Source: Rhodobacteraceae bacterium IMCC1909
GTDB taxonomy: Bacteria; Pseudomonadota; Alphaproteobacteria; Rhodobacterales; Rhodobacteraceae
Assembly (NCBI GenBank): GCA_030704425.1
Contig: JAPDHM010000001.1
Span: 1,178,001 to 1,242,000 of the forward strand
Length of the DNA stretch: 64,000 nt
Direction of reading: 5' to 3'
The notes below the pieces were generated by a model. That model worked only from the letters and a program-made list of their open reading frames with translations, did no database searches and had not been told where the DNA came from. Positions 36,519 through 47,299 of this stretch are shown in pieces (within the stretch, counting starts at the first letter, position 1; every line of letters begins with the position of its first letter). The translations under genes and the position numbers were made by a program.

Positions 36519-36848
36519 GCCTTGGCTTCCTATTCTGACGCTAACTTATGGCCCGCCGCTGAGAGCGTCAACCGGGTTTTGTAAATTTTCTGACAAAAAA
36601 AGACTGGTTTGGGGTTTTTTATTTCGTAAAGATCCACATTTTAGAAAGAATTGAAATTCATCCGGTTGCAAAATTCAAAAGCAAACGCTCCGATTGGGAT
36701 GAATTTTTTCGTCTACTATTAGCAATTCTTTCATCACTGCAAGGTTATGAAGCCCACAGAGGCATTGGCGCGAGACGCGGTACAGCTGGCTCCGGGTCAT
36801 CGCCATGGGCTGAGGGCTTTGGTCTGCGCGCAAAAGCAGGAGATAAAA
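36519..36848. other. 330-base gap upstream of ilv leader and decayed OMP gene
   Basis: It should hold the divergent promoters of the ilv operon and of the outer-membrane protein gene. The only structure seen is an inverted repeat, AAATTCATCC (36654-36663) with GGATGAATTT (36697-36706). AGGAGA at its right edge is the ribosome site of the next gene. No coding frame is supported. Confidence 0.5.
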
Positions 36849-37714
36849 ATGAAACAGACATGCATAACACTGGCGATAATATCCTTATTCAGATCAGCGC
36901 ATCAGCATCGGAATTGACCTATTATGAAAGCCGGTTGAATTATCAAAATCAGGAATCGAACAGCAACATCGCACGGCGTGCAAATCTGAACCTTGGATTT
37001 GAAGCTGGCGGGAACCAATATGGGCTGCGCTACATTCACCGCAACTCTGCGAACAACCCAAGCACGCAGGAAGCGAACATCTCTTTTGGATCGCATTTGA
37101 CTAACAGATTGTTCGTCGAAGGCATGGTATCCTCCAAGAAGGGCGATACCTATGACAACCGCGGCTACGGGTTTCGGTCAGAATATCAAACATCACTTGG
37201 CCGGCTTGGCGCTTTTTACCGTACATGGGATGATGAAGAGGCGAATACCAGAATTTACTCCACCTTTGAAGCCTTGCCGAGGGTGTTCAGTGGAATAATT
37301 CGCTACCAAAGTCGCACTCCAACGAAAACCGATACGTCCTTCGATATCGTCACGAGCTATGAAACACAAACAAATGGTTTATAATTCGCCAACTCCCGCG
37401 AAACCGACGACGATCATAGTTGGAACTACGCCCTATCCGGCGACTATCAATCTGAAAACGTGCACTTTCTAGCTGGATTTGGCCAACGAGGCCATGACAA
37501 TAGCGCAACACTCCTGGCTTTTGGCTTTGGCGGATCCTACGATGTCACAGACCACACCTCCTTGGCCGTGGTCATAGGTCAACACCGTAAGAGCGGCGCA
37601 TCAGACACTGATATTTCGTTAACCTTAAACTGGTCCTTCGGTGATGCTCCCAATGCGGAACGGGCGATTGCTGATACACAAACCAAAGCCTACCGCATCG
37701 CATTTATTCGGTAA
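36849..37714 (+). pseudogene. Outer-membrane beta-barrel-like protein, frameshifted and nonsense-interrupted
   Basis: ATG 36849, with AGGAGA ahead of it, opens a signal peptide MKQTCITLAIISLF, but this frame stops at 36917. The mature part, QISASASELTYYESRL and on, continues in a different frame; one added base near 36890 joins them with a cleavage site after ASA. The second frame (YGLRYIHRN, FVEGMVSSKKGDTYDNRGYG, alternating polar/hydrophobic strands) runs to TAA 37382-37384, after TNGL. It resumes at FANSRETDDD in the same frame and runs to 37714 (SWNYALSGDYQ, LAFGFGGSYD, ISLTLNWSFGD). These short amphipathic strands fit an outer-membrane barrel. Two lesions make decay more likely here than a single read error. 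The family is unknown to me. Confidence 0.65.
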
Positions 37715-38152
37715 CTCCTAAACCCTAGATCAATCCCCTAGGGATTGGTCTAGGTCAAAACGCAAAACATATGACATATTTGCAATAGCTTAGAACCGGG
37801 GCCATGAGCCAAAGTCATGCGTCGTGACACCATGCACGCCCGCCGTCGCAGCCCTTAGCTGTGACAGCTGGCCCATCAGCGATCGCCGCTTCCACCCATG
37901 CACATTTGGTTGCCCGCCCAGCTCCCGTAGTTCATTCCCATAGGCCATTGCCTTGTGCTGGGCTACTTTGTGACAGCCCTGACCGCGATATGGTTTTCGA
38001 CACGGCCTTTAACTCTGACAACTCCCCGAAAAATAACCGGTAAAGGAATAACATGTTGTTTGTTAATTTTTTGCTGCTATCTTTGATATTCTATTAACGA
38101 TCAGTCGGAGGCGTGTTGTACGCCGCCCGATATTTCTATGGGAGGAAAATAT
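37715..38152. other. 438-base gap before the TRAP operon
   Basis: It holds the long inverted repeat at 37724-37754, a small hairpin GGCGT-GTTGT-ACGCC at 38111-38125, and the dctP ribosome site GGAGG at 38141-38145. A stretch around 37895-38040 reads FIPIGHCLVLGYFVTALTAI in one frame but is broken by stops on both sides; it may be a remnant of a membrane protein or chance. No intact gene is seen. Confidence 0.5.
37724..37754. promoter_or_regulatory. Imperfect 31-bp inverted repeat upstream of TRAP genes
   Basis: CCTAGATCAATCCC, spacer CTA, GGGATTGGTCTAGG: 14-bp arms with a single mismatch that would be a G-U pair in RNA. No T-run follows on either strand, so it is not a standard terminator. 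It lies 10 bases after the decayed barrel gene and about 400 bases before dctP. It may be a protein-binding site for TRAP control. Confidence 0.5.
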
Positions 38153-39244
38153 ATGGATCGTCGTTCTTTTCTAAAGGCCTCTGCTCTTGGCGGCGGCGCG
38201 GCTGCAGTGTCCTCACTGGCAGCTCCGGCAATCGCGGGCGGCCATGCACGCACGCTCACAATGGTTACATCCTGGCCCCGCGGCTTTGCGGTTCTTGACG
38301 ATGCTGCGACCTATTTCAATGAAGCGGTGAACGCCATGTCCGGCGGCGAATTGGTCATTGAGAAAAAAGCACCTGGTGAATTGGTTGGCGCATTCGAAGT
38401 GTTCGATGCTGTGACCTCCGGTCAGGCCGATATGTATCACTCAGCCGATTACTATTTCTTGGGCCAACACCCCGGATACGCCTTCTACACAGCCGTTCCA
38501 TTTGGCGCTACGGCGCAAGAGCTGACCAATTGGTACTACCACGATGGCGGTCAAGACCTGCACGACGAATTGGGCAGCATTTTTGGCTTGAAGTCTTTCT
38601 TGGCGGGTAACTCCGGCTCACAGTCCGGTGGGTGGTTCCGCAAAGAAATCAATTCAGCACAAGACTTGGCCGGCTTGCGGTTCCGTATGCCGGGCCTTGG
38701 TGGTCAGGTTCTGGGGAAACTGGGCGTTTCGGTACAAAACATCCCAGGCGGCGAGCTTTATCAAGCGCTTTCCTCTGGCGCTTTGGATGGTCTTGAGTGG
38801 GTTGGGCCATTTGCTGATGAACGTGCAGGCTTCCAAGAAGTCGCGAAAATTTACTATACAGCCGGCTTCCACGAGCCAGGTTCCGGGCTTGCCTGCGGCA
38901 TGAACTTGGATGTCTGGAACGATTTGTCAGATCAGCACAAAGCCATCATCGACAATGCAACAAAAGCTACAACGCATTATCAACTGTCGCAGACTTTGGC
39001 CAACAACGGCGCTGCCTTGGCTCGTTTGCAGGCTCAGGGCGTGCAAACGCTGCAATTCTCTGATGATGTTTGGGATGCATTCGGCGCAGCTTCAAAAGAA
39101 GTTCTGGACGAAAATATGGGCGACGAACTCTTCGCGCGTATCCGCAACTCTTTCGACGCATCTTTGGCGAAATCCTCCGATTGGATCTTGAAATCTGACG
39201 GTGAATTTGTGTCTCAGCGCAACCGCGTTTTGGCCAACGGCTAA
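38153..39244 (+). CDS. dctP: TRAP transporter substrate-binding protein (DctP, 2-oxo acid type)
   Basis: The 363-residue periplasmic protein has a twin-arginine signal peptide (MDRRSFLKASALGGG, cleavage after APAIA). Features shared with TakP of Rhodobacter sphaeroides, as I recall its sequence, are GGWFRKEIN, carrying a substrate-binding Arg, and LEWVGPFADE with the binding Trp. This points to 2-oxo or hydroxy acids such as pyruvate or lactate, but the ligand is inferred. ATG 38153 is set by GGAGG at 38141-38145. Confidence 0.9.
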   Translation: MDRRSFLKASALGGGAAAVSSLAAPAIAGGHARTLTMVTSWPRGFAVLDDAATYFNEAVNAMSGGELVIEKKAPGELVGAFEVFDAVTSGQADMYHSADYYFLGQHPGYAFYTAVPFGATAQELTNWYYHDGGQDLHDELGSIFGLKSFLAGNSGSQSGGWFRKEINSAQDLAGLRFRMPGLGGQVLGKLGVSVQNIPGGELYQALSSGALDGLEWVGPFADERAGFQEVAKIYYTAGFHEPGSGLACGMNLDVWNDLSDQHKAIIDNATKATTHYQLSQTLANNGAALARLQAQGVQTLQFSDDVWDAFGAASKEVLDENMGDELFARIRNSFDASLAKSSDWILKSDGEFVSQRNRVLANG

Positions 39245-39254
39245 ATCTTTAGAG

Positions 39255-39282
39255 AGGGCCCTGGGAGTTCAGGGCCCTTTTT
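39255..39282 (+). terminator. Intrinsic terminator between dctP and dctQ
   Basis: GGGCCCTG (39256-39263) pairs with CAGGGCCC (39270-39277), followed by five T. It would stop part of the transcripts after dctP, giving more binding protein than membrane subunits, as is common in such operons. Confidence 0.85.
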
Positions 39283-39327
39283 CATGCCCGGCATTCGGGC
39301 TCAGAATGCAAAGATTTGGGGGGATAG

Positions 39328-40224
39328 GTGGTGGACTGGTTCATCTGGTTTTTTCAAAGCCTCGTAATGGCTTTCTACAATATTGGCTATGCGATCACAC
39401 ATCCCGCCCTATGGCTGGATTGGACCGAAGGCAAAGCGGTCATGCGGTTCATATATTATGGGGCCTCTCAAGAGCTGTTTTTCGCAGTTCTAGCCCTATT
39501 TCTCACCCTCACGGCTCTGGGCCTGTGGCGCAACGCCATCCTTTGGGGTGCTGTCCGGATCCTGGAAGGATTTGCTAATACCGTCGGCCGCTTTGCAGCT
39601 TGGGCCGGCCTATTAATGGTGTTGCAGCAAATTGTGATTGTCTTCATTCAACGGATTTTCTTGGAGGCACAAATCACCTTCGGATTTGGCGTTGGTTTAA
39701 GCAAGGACATCAGCTGGTACGCAGAAGAGCTTAAATTTTACAACGCGATGATCGTGTGCCTTTGCGCCGCCTATACCTTTGTTCAAGGCGGGCATGTGCG
39801 GGTGGATTTAATTTATTCGGTCGTCAGCTATCGCGCCAAACGGATCATTGATATGCTGGGCAGCCTGTTTTTCATGGTGCCAGCTGCGGTGCTCACTTGG
39901 ATGTACTCTTGGTATTTTCTCTGGCGGCACCTGGTCACGCCAAAAGTATCGGCCAGTGACACGCTGCAACGGTTGGTTGACGGAAAATCACGCGCGTTTA
40001 AGTGGAATGTGGAAACAATTGGGTTTTCACCCAATGGGTTCAACGCATATTTTCTGTTTAAAATTTTGCTGGTGCTTTTCTGTGCCATGATCATTCTGCA
40101 AGCGATTGCATTTTTCTACCGGTCATATCTGGAAATGAATGAGGGCGAAGCCTCTGACGGCAAATACCTCGATCGAGATCAACTTGGCGACTCAGAGGCC
40201 GAATTGGCCGCAGACATTCATTAG
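39328..40224 (+). CDS. dctQ: TRAP transporter small permease subunit (DctQ, long form)
   Basis: A 298-residue membrane protein, longer than the usual 160-200-residue DctQ, matching the form found with TakP-type systems. Hydrophobic segments include the N-terminal WFIWFFQSLVMAFYNIGYAI, FAAWAGLLMVLQQIVIVFIQ, MLGSLFFMVPAAVLTWMYSW and ILLVLFCAMIILQAIAFFY. The start is GTG 39328 (or the next GTG) behind a G-rich ribosome site. It couples binding protein and large permease. Confidence 0.88.
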   Translation: MVDWFIWFFQSLVMAFYNIGYAITHPALWLDWTEGKAVMRFIYYGASQELFFAVLALFLTLTALGLWRNAILWGAVRILEGFANTVGRFAAWAGLLMVLQQIVIVFIQRIFLEAQITFGFGVGLSKDISWYAEELKFYNAMIVCLCAAYTFVQGGHVRVDLIYSVVSYRAKRIIDMLGSLFFMVPAAVLTWMYSWYFLWRHLVTPKVSASDTLQRLVDGKSRAFKWNVETIGFSPNGFNAYFLFKILLVLFCAMIILQAIAFFYRSYLEMNEGEASDGKYLDRDQLGDSEAELAADIH

Positions 40225-40235
40225 GGGCTAGAGCT

Positions 40236-42590
40236 ATGATTTTTGGATTAGATGGCGTCGAAATTGGCCTATTGATCGTCTTTCTCTGCCTATTTGGCGG
40301 GATTCTCTCAGGCTTTCCGGTGGCCTTTGCCATTGGTGGCGCCGCTGTCATCTCTTTTGGCATCATTGCTGCTTTGGACAGCGGTGGGCTGTTGATCCAC
40401 CAAGCAATTGACAAATCCTCTGCTGAGTTTGGCGCGCTGATGGGCAAAGGTATTAAAGCGGATACGGTAAGCGTCTTCCGATACCCCGATTTGCCACGCA
40501 TTGAGGTGCCTGTCTTCGCCAATGGCTGGGAAGTGGCGCTGGATCGGAATGTGTCTTTCATTGTCAACCGGATCAACGAGCGGGTCTTGGCGGGACAATC
40601 TATCGAGACACTTTTGGCGGTTTTGATGTTTGTTTTGATGGGCATCACTCTGGAACGGTCCAAAATTGCCAATGATCTTTTGACTACCATGGCGCGGGTC
40701 TTTGGCCCCCTACCCGGTGGTCTCGCCGTCTCTGTGGTCGTCGTGGGCGCTTTTCTGGCTGCCTCAACCGGCATTGTTGGCGCGACGGTTGTCACCATGG
40801 GGCTGCTCAGCTTGCCAACCATGCTACGCAACGGCTATTCACCCGAGCTCTCCACCGGCGTGATCGCGGCCTCTGGTACCTTGGGGCAGATCATTCCGCC
40901 CTCTATTGTGATTGTGTTGTTGGGCACGCTTGCCGGTGATCTTTACTCGCGGGCCCAAGAGGTGCGGGCGCAATCTTTGGGTTGTACCGATGCCTTGACC
41001 TATCTGGGTGAGCCGGCGGTGGTCTCGGTCGGCACATTGTTCCAAGCGGCCCTTTTGCCTGGCATTTTGCTGGCCGGTCTCTATGCCGGTTATGCTTTTG
41101 TCTATGCGCTGATCAACCCGTCCAAGGCGCCCGCGGTGCAAATGGATGGCGGATCTGGGGAATCCATCGGCCGGAATCACGCGTTACAATGGTTCTTAGC
41201 CGCCCCCATCGCCTTAATCGGGGGGGCCATCCTTCTGGGGCAGGCCAATATGATTGGCTCGCAGGACATTTCAGTCTCATCACGGTCTGAACTCTCAGAA
41301 GGCGCTTCGCTTCGAACCAATGTCGGGCCCGACTGCCAGGCGGCGATGATTGAGCTGCACGGGCAAGAGGCCTGGGATTTGGCGATTTCAGAACAGCAAG
41401 CGATCGCAGACGCGGGCGGTGCGGTGGAAAGCCGTGCCCTCACTGACCAGGAGATTGAAGATAATATTTCGCAGCGCGTCGCAGATGCTGCGCCCATCGG
41501 GCTCGGGATTGCAATTGGATTGATCCTGATGACGCTGGTTCTCACCACGGCACGGGGTGTGGCGCCACGGCAGGACTTCAAACCGCTGGCCATTGGCTTT
41601 GCTGGGGTGGCTTTGGGCCTGGTTATGGATATCGTTTTCGTCACTCCACGCACATCAGCAGGCGTCACCTTGATTCTTATGGTGCTGCCTATGGCGCTCA
41701 TATTCTACGGGCTGCGCACTGCGGTGGCGCGTTTGGCAGAAAATGAGTTGATCCGAGTGGTCTTCCCGCCGCTCATTCTCATCGTCGCCGTGCTGGGATC
41801 GATACTTGGGGGCATCACCAACCCAACGCCCGCTGCGGCGCTTGGTGCGGGCGGAGCGATCATGCTGGCGGCCTTCCGCAAGTTAAAAGATGAAAATAAA
41901 TCACCCAAGATCATCATCGGTTCGGCCTTCGCATTGGTAATCATGCTCTTGGTCGGGATGAACTTTGATCTGCGCGTGCGGCAAGATGCGGTGTCCTTGG
42001 AAAGCTGGGTTGCCTTCTTTGTCGCTCAGGCGGCCTATCTCTATGCGCTCTTCGGGCTGCTCTATGCCTGTTGGACGTTATTCCGCTCGGGCGTCCTAAG
42101 CCCGGTGGTGCGCGAGACGGCAAAGGTAACCTCTATGGTATTCACCATTTTGATCGGGTCACAATTGCTCAACCTTGTGGTGATTAGCTTTGGCGGCGAA
42201 CATTATATCCAAGACTTCCTCAAGAGTTTTGACAGTGAATTCACTGTATTCTTGATTGTGATGCTCGTTCTATTTGTCCTTGGTTTTGTGCTCGATTTTC
42301 TCGAAATCATATACATCGTGATCCCCATTGTGGGGCCGGTGATCTATGGCGGAACAATGGATCCCAAATGGGTGACCATCATGATTGCGGTGAACTTGCA
42401 GACCTCATTCTTGACCCCACCCTTTGGCTTTGCGCTGTTTTACCTCCGCGGCGTTGCACCAAAAGAAGTGACAACCGGGCATATCTACCGCGGCGTGATC
42501 CCCTTTGTTTTGATCCAAGTTCTAGGGCTGTTGCTCTTGTTCTGGTTCCCATGGGTCGTCACCATCATCCCCAACCTCTTGGCCAGGTAA
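40236..42590 (+). CDS. dctM: TRAP transporter large permease subunit (DctM, extended form)
   Basis: The 784-residue subunit carries out Na+-driven uptake. Standard DctM signals are present: GGILSGFPVAFAIGGAAVISF, LERSKIANDLL, ASTGIVGATVVTMGLLSLP, GVIAASGTLGQIIPPSIVIV and, near the end, LDFLEIIYIVIPIVGPVIYG and LQTSFLTPPFGFALFYLRGVAP. Between the halves lies a ~330-residue insertion with a hydrophilic loop (QDISVSSRSELSEGASL, ISEQQAIADAGGAVESRAL) and added membrane segments. Length far exceeds the usual ~430, as in other 2-oxo acid TRAP systems. A terminator follows. Confidence 0.9.
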   Translation: MIFGLDGVEIGLLIVFLCLFGGILSGFPVAFAIGGAAVISFGIIAALDSGGLLIHQAIDKSSAEFGALMGKGIKADTVSVFRYPDLPRIEVPVFANGWEVALDRNVSFIVNRINERVLAGQSIETLLAVLMFVLMGITLERSKIANDLLTTMARVFGPLPGGLAVSVVVVGAFLAASTGIVGATVVTMGLLSLPTMLRNGYSPELSTGVIAASGTLGQIIPPSIVIVLLGTLAGDLYSRAQEVRAQSLGCTDALTYLGEPAVVSVGTLFQAALLPGILLAGLYAGYAFVYALINPSKAPAVQMDGGSGESIGRNHALQWFLAAPIALIGGAILLGQANMIGSQDISVSSRSELSEGASLRTNVGPDCQAAMIELHGQEAWDLAISEQQAIADAGGAVESRALTDQEIEDNISQRVADAAPIGLGIAIGLILMTLVLTTARGVAPRQDFKPLAIGFAGVALGLVMDIVFVTPRTSAGVTLILMVLPMALIFYGLRTAVARLAENELIRVVFPPLILIVAVLGSILGGITNPTPAAALGAGGAIMLAAFRKLKDENKSPKIIIGSAFALVIMLLVGMNFDLRVRQDAVSLESWVAFFVAQAAYLYALFGLLYACWTLFRSGVLSPVVRETAKVTSMVFTILIGSQLLNLVVISFGGEHYIQDFLKSFDSEFTVFLIVMLVLFVLGFVLDFLEIIYIVIPIVGPVIYGGTMDPKWVTIMIAVNLQTSFLTPPFGFALFYLRGVAPKEVTTGHIYRGVIPFVLIQVLGLLLLFWFPWVVTIIPNLLAR

Positions 42591-42608
42591 ATTCATAACC
42601 TCTCGACG

Positions 42609-42639
42609 AAAAAGGGCGCTCAATTCGGCGCCCTTTTTT
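42609..42639. terminator. Bidirectional terminator between dctM and bpt
   Basis: AAAAAGGGCGC (42609-42619) pairs with GCGCCCTTTTT (42628-42638). T-rich on the plus side and A-rich in front, it can end both the TRAP operon and the convergent bpt transcript. Confidence 0.87.
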
Positions 42640-42650
42640 ACGGGATACGC

Positions 42651-43472
42651 CTATGTCTCATGGCTATGGATCATCTCAGGCATGGCTATATGAGCGACCT
42701 GCTCCGAGATCGATTTGATCTCACATAGATTTTTGTCGCGGCTAAAATCATCCTCAAGATCAAGCTGCCGCCAGCGACCATCTCGAAAAATCTCAACACC
42801 TTTAAACCGCGCTTTATAGTCCATTTTTGGACTACCAGGCACCCAATAGCCGAGATAGACATAGGGCAAACCAGCTTCACGCGCCATGTCGATGTGATCG
42901 AGGATCATATAGGTGCCGATGGAGTTTTGCGGCTGCGAGGTATCAAAGAAGCTATAGACCAATGATAGGCCATCATCGAAAATATCTGTCAGACACACCG
43001 CCTTCAGCGCTCCGTCCGATTGCGAATATTCCATCACCCGGCTGGTCACAGGGGTTTCCTCTATCATTGCGGCGAACTCGAAAATATCCATATCCGCCAT
43101 ACCGCCTTGTGCATGGCGCGCATCAAGATAGCTGCTAAATAGATCATATTGCTGTTCAGTGGCCCAAGGGGCGATGCGCCAGCGTTGCAGCGCGGCGTTG
43201 CGCTTCAAGATCCGTTTTTGCGACTTGCTCGGTTGAAACTTGGCGACATCGATCCGCGCCGAAAGGCAGGCCGAGCAAGAGGCGCAGGCCGGGCGATACA
43301 GAACATTTTGCGACCGCCTGAACCCTTGTTTTGACAAGCTATTGTTCAAAATTCCCGCATCCGCCCCCTGCAAAGAGGTGAAAAGCTTCCGCTCCATCCG
43401 GTCCTTGAGATAGGGACAGGGTTGGGGCGCTGTGACGTAGAATTGCGAAGCTATGGGAACGGTATGACGCAT
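42651..43472 (-). CDS. bpt: Aspartate/glutamate leucyltransferase (Bpt/Ate family)
   Basis: Transfers leucine from tRNA to proteins with N-terminal Asp or Glu, marking them for the N-end rule Clp pathway. The 273-residue protein has [17 protein letters not shown], the Cys cluster [20 protein letters not shown] and the acyltransferase half with [12 protein letters not shown] and [20 protein letters not shown]. Bacterial members of this clade are Bpt rather than arginyltransferases; this assignment is by family. Confidence 0.92.
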   Translation of the reverse strand: MRHTVPIASQFYVTAPQPCPYLKDRMERKLFTSLQGADAGILNNSLSKQGFRRSQNVLYRPACASCSACLSARIDVAKFQPSKSQKRILKRNAALQRWRIAPWATEQQYDLFSSYLDARHAQGGMADMDIFEFAAMIEETPVTSRVMEYSQSDGALKAVCLTDIFDDGLSLVYSFFDTSQPQNSIGTYMILDHIDMAREAGLPYVYLGYWVPGSPKMDYKARFKGVEIFRDGRWRQLDLEDDFSRDKNLCEIKSISEQVAHIAMPEMIHSHET

Positions 43473-43601
43473 GATTTCCAGTTAGATTTTTTTTAAGCCT
43501 ATCAATCCATGGGATAACCGCCAAGAGTGATTTTTACCATGGGTCACTCAAAATAGCTGCCTCCAAGACACTCTGCCGCGCGCCAGAGATCTACGGGCCA
43601 C

Positions 43602-43629
43602 AAAAAAGGGGCCAGCCGAAGCCAGCCCC
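43602..43629 (-). terminator. nrdJ terminator with UUCG tetraloop
   Basis: On the minus strand GGGGCTGGC-TTCG-GCTGGCCCC forms a nine-pair stem (two G-U pairs) capped by a stable C(UUCG)G loop, followed by six T. It starts 23 bases after the nrdJ stop. Confidence 0.9.
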
Positions 43630-43651
43630 AAGTGTTTACAATCTTATCACC

Positions 43652-46600
43652 TTAGCTACAGCCAGATGTTCCACCGCAGGTGTTGCATTTCATACAGGTG
43701 CCGTTGCGCACCAAGGTGTAATTTCCGCATTCCCCACATGGGTCACCTTCATAGCCCTGCATTTTGGCTTTGGTCCGATCGTCCATAACCGCGGCCGTCG
43801 AGACTTCGGAGCTGCGTGTTGCCATAGCAACAGCCGTATCCAGCGCTGCATCCATTGGCATTGCCTCTGCCGAAACCGCGCCCTGCATTTGGCCGCCCTG
43901 ATAGACCACAAATTCTTGCGGTACTCGGTTGCGGTGATAGCCCGTGGACACCATTTGCTTGAGAACTTCGATTCCCTTCGCCGCTTTGCTCTCTTCGACA
44001 GCGCGGAGGTTGGATGCCCCCTCCTCTTCCCCGCGGCCGATGTCATCAAATGATGCGCCCTCAGGTTTGACATGGGCCAGATCTTCGCGGTCGAGATAGG
44101 AAACCGCCAATTCCCGGAAGATATAATCCAAGATCGAGGTTGCATTTTTGATGCTATCGTTGCCTTGAACCATACCGGCGGGCTCAAATTTGGTGAAGGT
44201 AAACGCGTCGACAAATTCATCGAGCGGCACACCATATTGCAGGCCGACGGAGACTGCGATGGCAAAATTATTCATCATCGCCCGGAATCCCGCACCCTCT
44301 TTGTGCATATCGATGAAGATTTCGCCCAATTGGCCGTCCTCATACTCACCGGTGCGCAGATAGACCTTATGTCCGCCCACAATTGCCTTTTGCGTATAGC
44401 CCCGACGCCGTTGAGGCATTTTCTCACGGTTCGAGCGGATCACCTCTTTGATCACCACTTTTTCGACGATTTTCTCTGCCAACACCGCGGCTTTTTCTTG
44501 GGCAGAGCCGGTGGCAAGTATCTCTTCGGCTTCCTCATCATCTTCGACAAGCGAAGCGGCCAGAGGTTGCGAAAGTTTAGAGCCATCGCGATACAAAGCA
44601 TTGGCCTTGATCCCCAAAGACCAGCTCAATTCATAGGCCGCCTGACACTCCTCAATGGTCGCGTCATTGGGCATATTGATGGTCTTGGAAATCGCACCAG
44701 AGATAAAGGACTGTGCTGCGGCCATCATATAGATATGGCTGTTCACACTTAGATACCGCTTGCCTTTTTTGCCACAAGGATTGGCGCAATCGAAGATGCT
44801 GTAATGTTCTTGTTTCAGATGCGGTGCACCCTCCAAAGTCATTGTGCCGCAGACATGGTCATTGGCCGCGTCAATCTCCGCACGGCTAAAGCCCAGATGC
44901 GTGAGCAGATCGAAGCTTGGATCTATAAGTTTGGCTTCTGGAATACCCAGAACACCGGTGCAGAAATTTGCCCCCAAAGTCCATTGGTTGAACACAAAGC
45001 GGATATCAAAGGCTGAGGGCAAGGCCGTCTCAATCTTATCAATTTCAGCCTGGCCAAAGCCATGACCAATCAAAGCCGTGTGATTGATCCCAGGCGCATT
45101 GCCCAAAGACCCATGACCCACAGCGTAGCTGACGATCTCTTCTATTTCATTGCTGCGATAGCCCTGTTTGGCCAATGCGGCCGGCACCGATTGGTTGATG
45201 ATTTTGAAATATCCACCACCTGCGAGTTTTTTGAATTTCACCAAGGCAAAATCTGGCTCAATGCCGGTTGTATCGCAATCCATGACCAGGCCAATGGTGC
45301 CAGTTGGGGCAATCACAGTCGATTGTGCGTTGCGATACCCGTGTTTTTCCCCCAAGGCGATGGCTGTATCCCAGCTCTGTTTCGACAAGGCGACCAGGCT
45401 TTGATCTGGGCAATTTGCATGATCGAGCGGCACGGGTTTGATCGCAAGATCTTCATAGCCGTCGCTTTCGCCATAGGCCGCATTGCGGTGATTGCGCATC
45501 ACACGCAGCATGCTGTCGGAATTTTTCTTATACCCGGGGAACGGCCCCAACTCACCAGCCATTTCGGCTGATGTGGCATAGGCCACACCGGTCATCACAG
45601 CTGTGAGCGCGCCGCAAAGCGCACGGCCCTCATCACTGTCATAGCCCAAACCCATATTCATCAATAGGCCGCCAATATTGGCATAGCCCAGGCCAAGTGT
45701 ACGGAACTCATAGGAGCGTTGCGCGATCTCCTTGGAGGGAAACTGCGCCATCAGGACGCTGATCTCAAGGGTAACAGTCCAAAGGCGTGTGGCATGCACA
45801 TAGTCACCCGCCTGGAACTCACCATTTTCATAGAAGGTCAGCAAGTTCATCGAGGCCAGGTTACAGGCCGTGTCATCCAAGAACATATATTCAGAACATG
45901 GGTTGGATCCACGGATTTCCCCGTCCGCCGGGCAGGTGTGCCACGCGTTGACCGTATCATGATACTGAATGCCCGGATCGGCGCAGGCCCATGCCGCATG
46001 CCCGACTTGCGCCCAAAGATCACGCGCTTTTATGGTCTTGGCGACTGAGCCATCGGTCCGGTTCAACAATTGCCAATCCGCATCCTTTTGCACCGCATAA
46101 AGAAAGGCGTCGGTCACGCGGATGGAATTGTTGGAATTTTGGCCGGAGACAGAATTATAGGCCTCCGAATCCCAATCTGTGTCATAGGTTGGAAACTCAA
46201 TGCTGGTGTGACCTTGCTTGGCGTAATCCAGCACGCGCTTGACATAGGTTTCCGGAATGGAAACTTTTTTCGCCGCTTTCACCGCCTCTTTCAAAGCGGA
46301 GTTCACTTTAGGGTCATAGGCGTCTGTTGCGGCCCCATCCCAAGATTTAATGGCTGCGAAAATCAAATTGAGTTTTTCTTCATGCATTTTGGAGCCGGCC
46401 ACTATGGAGGCCACTTTCTGCTCCTCGATCACCTTCCAGTTGATGAAATCTTCAATATCAGGGTGATCTGCATCACAGATCACCATTTTCGCCGCCCGGC
46501 GAGTGGTACCGCCGGATTTGATTGCACCTGCGGCCCGATCCCCAATTTTCAAAAAGCCCATAAGGCCGGAAGACTTGCCACCACCCGAAAGATTTTCGCC

Positions 46601-47299
46601 AGCACCGCGCAGGGACGAGAAGTTGGTTCCGGTGCCGGAGCCGTACTTAAACAAACGCGCTTCACGCACCCAAAGATCCATGATCCCGCCATCATTCACC
46701 AGATCATCGGAGACGGATTGAATGAAGCAAGCATGCGGCTGCGGATGCTCATAGCTGCTGTCCGATTTGGTCAGCTTGCCAGTCTTGTAATCGACGTAAT
46801 GGTGCCCCTGTGCCGGGCCATCAATCCCATAGGACCAATGCAGCCCTGTGTTAAACCATTGCGGCGAGTTCGGAGCGGCTCTTTGAGTTGCTAACATATA
46901 GCGCATCTCGTCAAAATAAGCGCTGGCGTCCTCTTTCGTGGTAAAATAACCACCCTTCCAGCCCCAATAGGCCCATGCGCCAGCCAAACGGTCGAAGACT
47001 TGTTTGGCGGAGGTTTCCCCCCCAAATGTTGCGTTCTCTGCAGCCAAACGGCGACGCAAAAAGCCCGGCATGCCCGATTCTTTAACGGCTTTCGTTTCAG
47101 ATGGCACACCAGCCTTGCGGAAATACTTCTGCGCCAGAACATCTGACGCAACCTGCGACCATGATGCTGGAACCTCTAGATCGGCAAGATGAAACACCAC
47201 TGTGCCATCGGGATTGCGAATCTCGCTGGTGGTCTTTGTGAACTCAATTGAGCTATATGCGTCTTCATTGGGGCTGGTAAATCGCCGTTCAATCTTCAT
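43652..47299 (-). CDS. nrdJ: Adenosylcobalamin-dependent (class II) ribonucleoside-diphosphate reductase
   Basis: Makes deoxyribonucleotides with B12 as radical source, so it works with or without oxygen. The 1215-residue protein has the substrate region [31 protein letters not shown], the [21 protein letters not shown] segment, the active-site loop [20 protein letters not shown] with its Glu and Cys, and [20 protein letters not shown]. The C-terminus is a zinc-ribbon-like CGECGN...CMKCNTCGG with the redox cysteines. A NrdR box lies upstream. It implies a B12 supply. Confidence 0.97.
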   Translation of the reverse strand: MKIERRFTSPNEDAYSSIEFTKTTSEIRNPDGTVVFHLADLEVPASWSQVASDVLAQKYFRKAGVPSETKAVKESGMPGFLRRRLAAENATFGGETSAKQVFDRLAGAWAYWGWKGGYFTTKEDASAYFDEMRYMLATQRAAPNSPQWFNTGLHWSYGIDGPAQGHHYVDYKTGKLTKSDSSYEHPQPHACFIQSVSDDLVNDGGIMDLWVREARLFKYGSGTGTNFSSLRGAGENLSGGGKSSGLMGFLKIGDRAAGAIKSGGTTRRAAKMVICDADHPDIEDFINWKVIEEQKVASIVAGSKMHEEKLNLIFAAIKSWDGAATDAYDPKVNSALKEAVKAAKKVSIPETYVKRVLDYAKQGHTSIEFPTYDTDWDSEAYNSVSGQNSNNSIRVTDAFLYAVQKDADWQLLNRTDGSVAKTIKARDLWAQVGHAAWACADPGIQYHDTVNAWHTCPADGEIRGSNPCSEYMFLDDTACNLASMNLLTFYENGEFQAGDYVHATRLWTVTLEISVLMAQFPSKEIAQRSYEFRTLGLGYANIGGLLMNMGLGYDSDEGRALCGALTAVMTGVAYATSAEMAGELGPFPGYKKNSDSMLRVMRNHRNAAYGESDGYEDLAIKPVPLDHANCPDQSLVALSKQSWDTAIALGEKHGYRNAQSTVIAPTGTIGLVMDCDTTGIEPDFALVKFKKLAGGGYFKIINQSVPAALAKQGYRSNEIEEIVSYAVGHGSLGNAPGINHTALIGHGFGQAEIDKIETALPSAFDIRFVFNQWTLGANFCTGVLGIPEAKLIDPSFDLLTHLGFSRAEIDAANDHVCGTMTLEGAPHLKQEHYSIFDCANPCGKKGKRYLSVNSHIYMMAAAQSFISGAISKTINMPNDATIEECQAAYELSWSLGIKANALYRDGSKLSQPLAASLVEDDEEAEEILATGSAQEKAAVLAEKIVEKVVIKEVIRSNREKMPQRRRGYTQKAIVGGHKVYLRTGEYEDGQLGEIFIDMHKEGAGFRAMMNNFAIAVSVGLQYGVPLDEFVDAFTFTKFEPAGMVQGNDSIKNATSILDYIFRELAVSYLDREDLAHVKPEGASFDDIGRGEEEGASNLRAVEESKAAKGIEVLKQMVSTGYHRNRVPQEFVVYQGGQMQGAVSAEAMPMDAALDTAVAMATRSSEVSTAAVMDDRTKAKMQGYEGDPCGECGNYTLVRNGTCMKCNTCGGTSGCS

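Noticed and set aside
37880-38045. Possible remnant of a small membrane protein (FIPIGHCLVLGYFVTALTAI)
   Set aside because: It is bounded by stops, has no start in frame and no family match I can name; kept only as a note in the gap entry.
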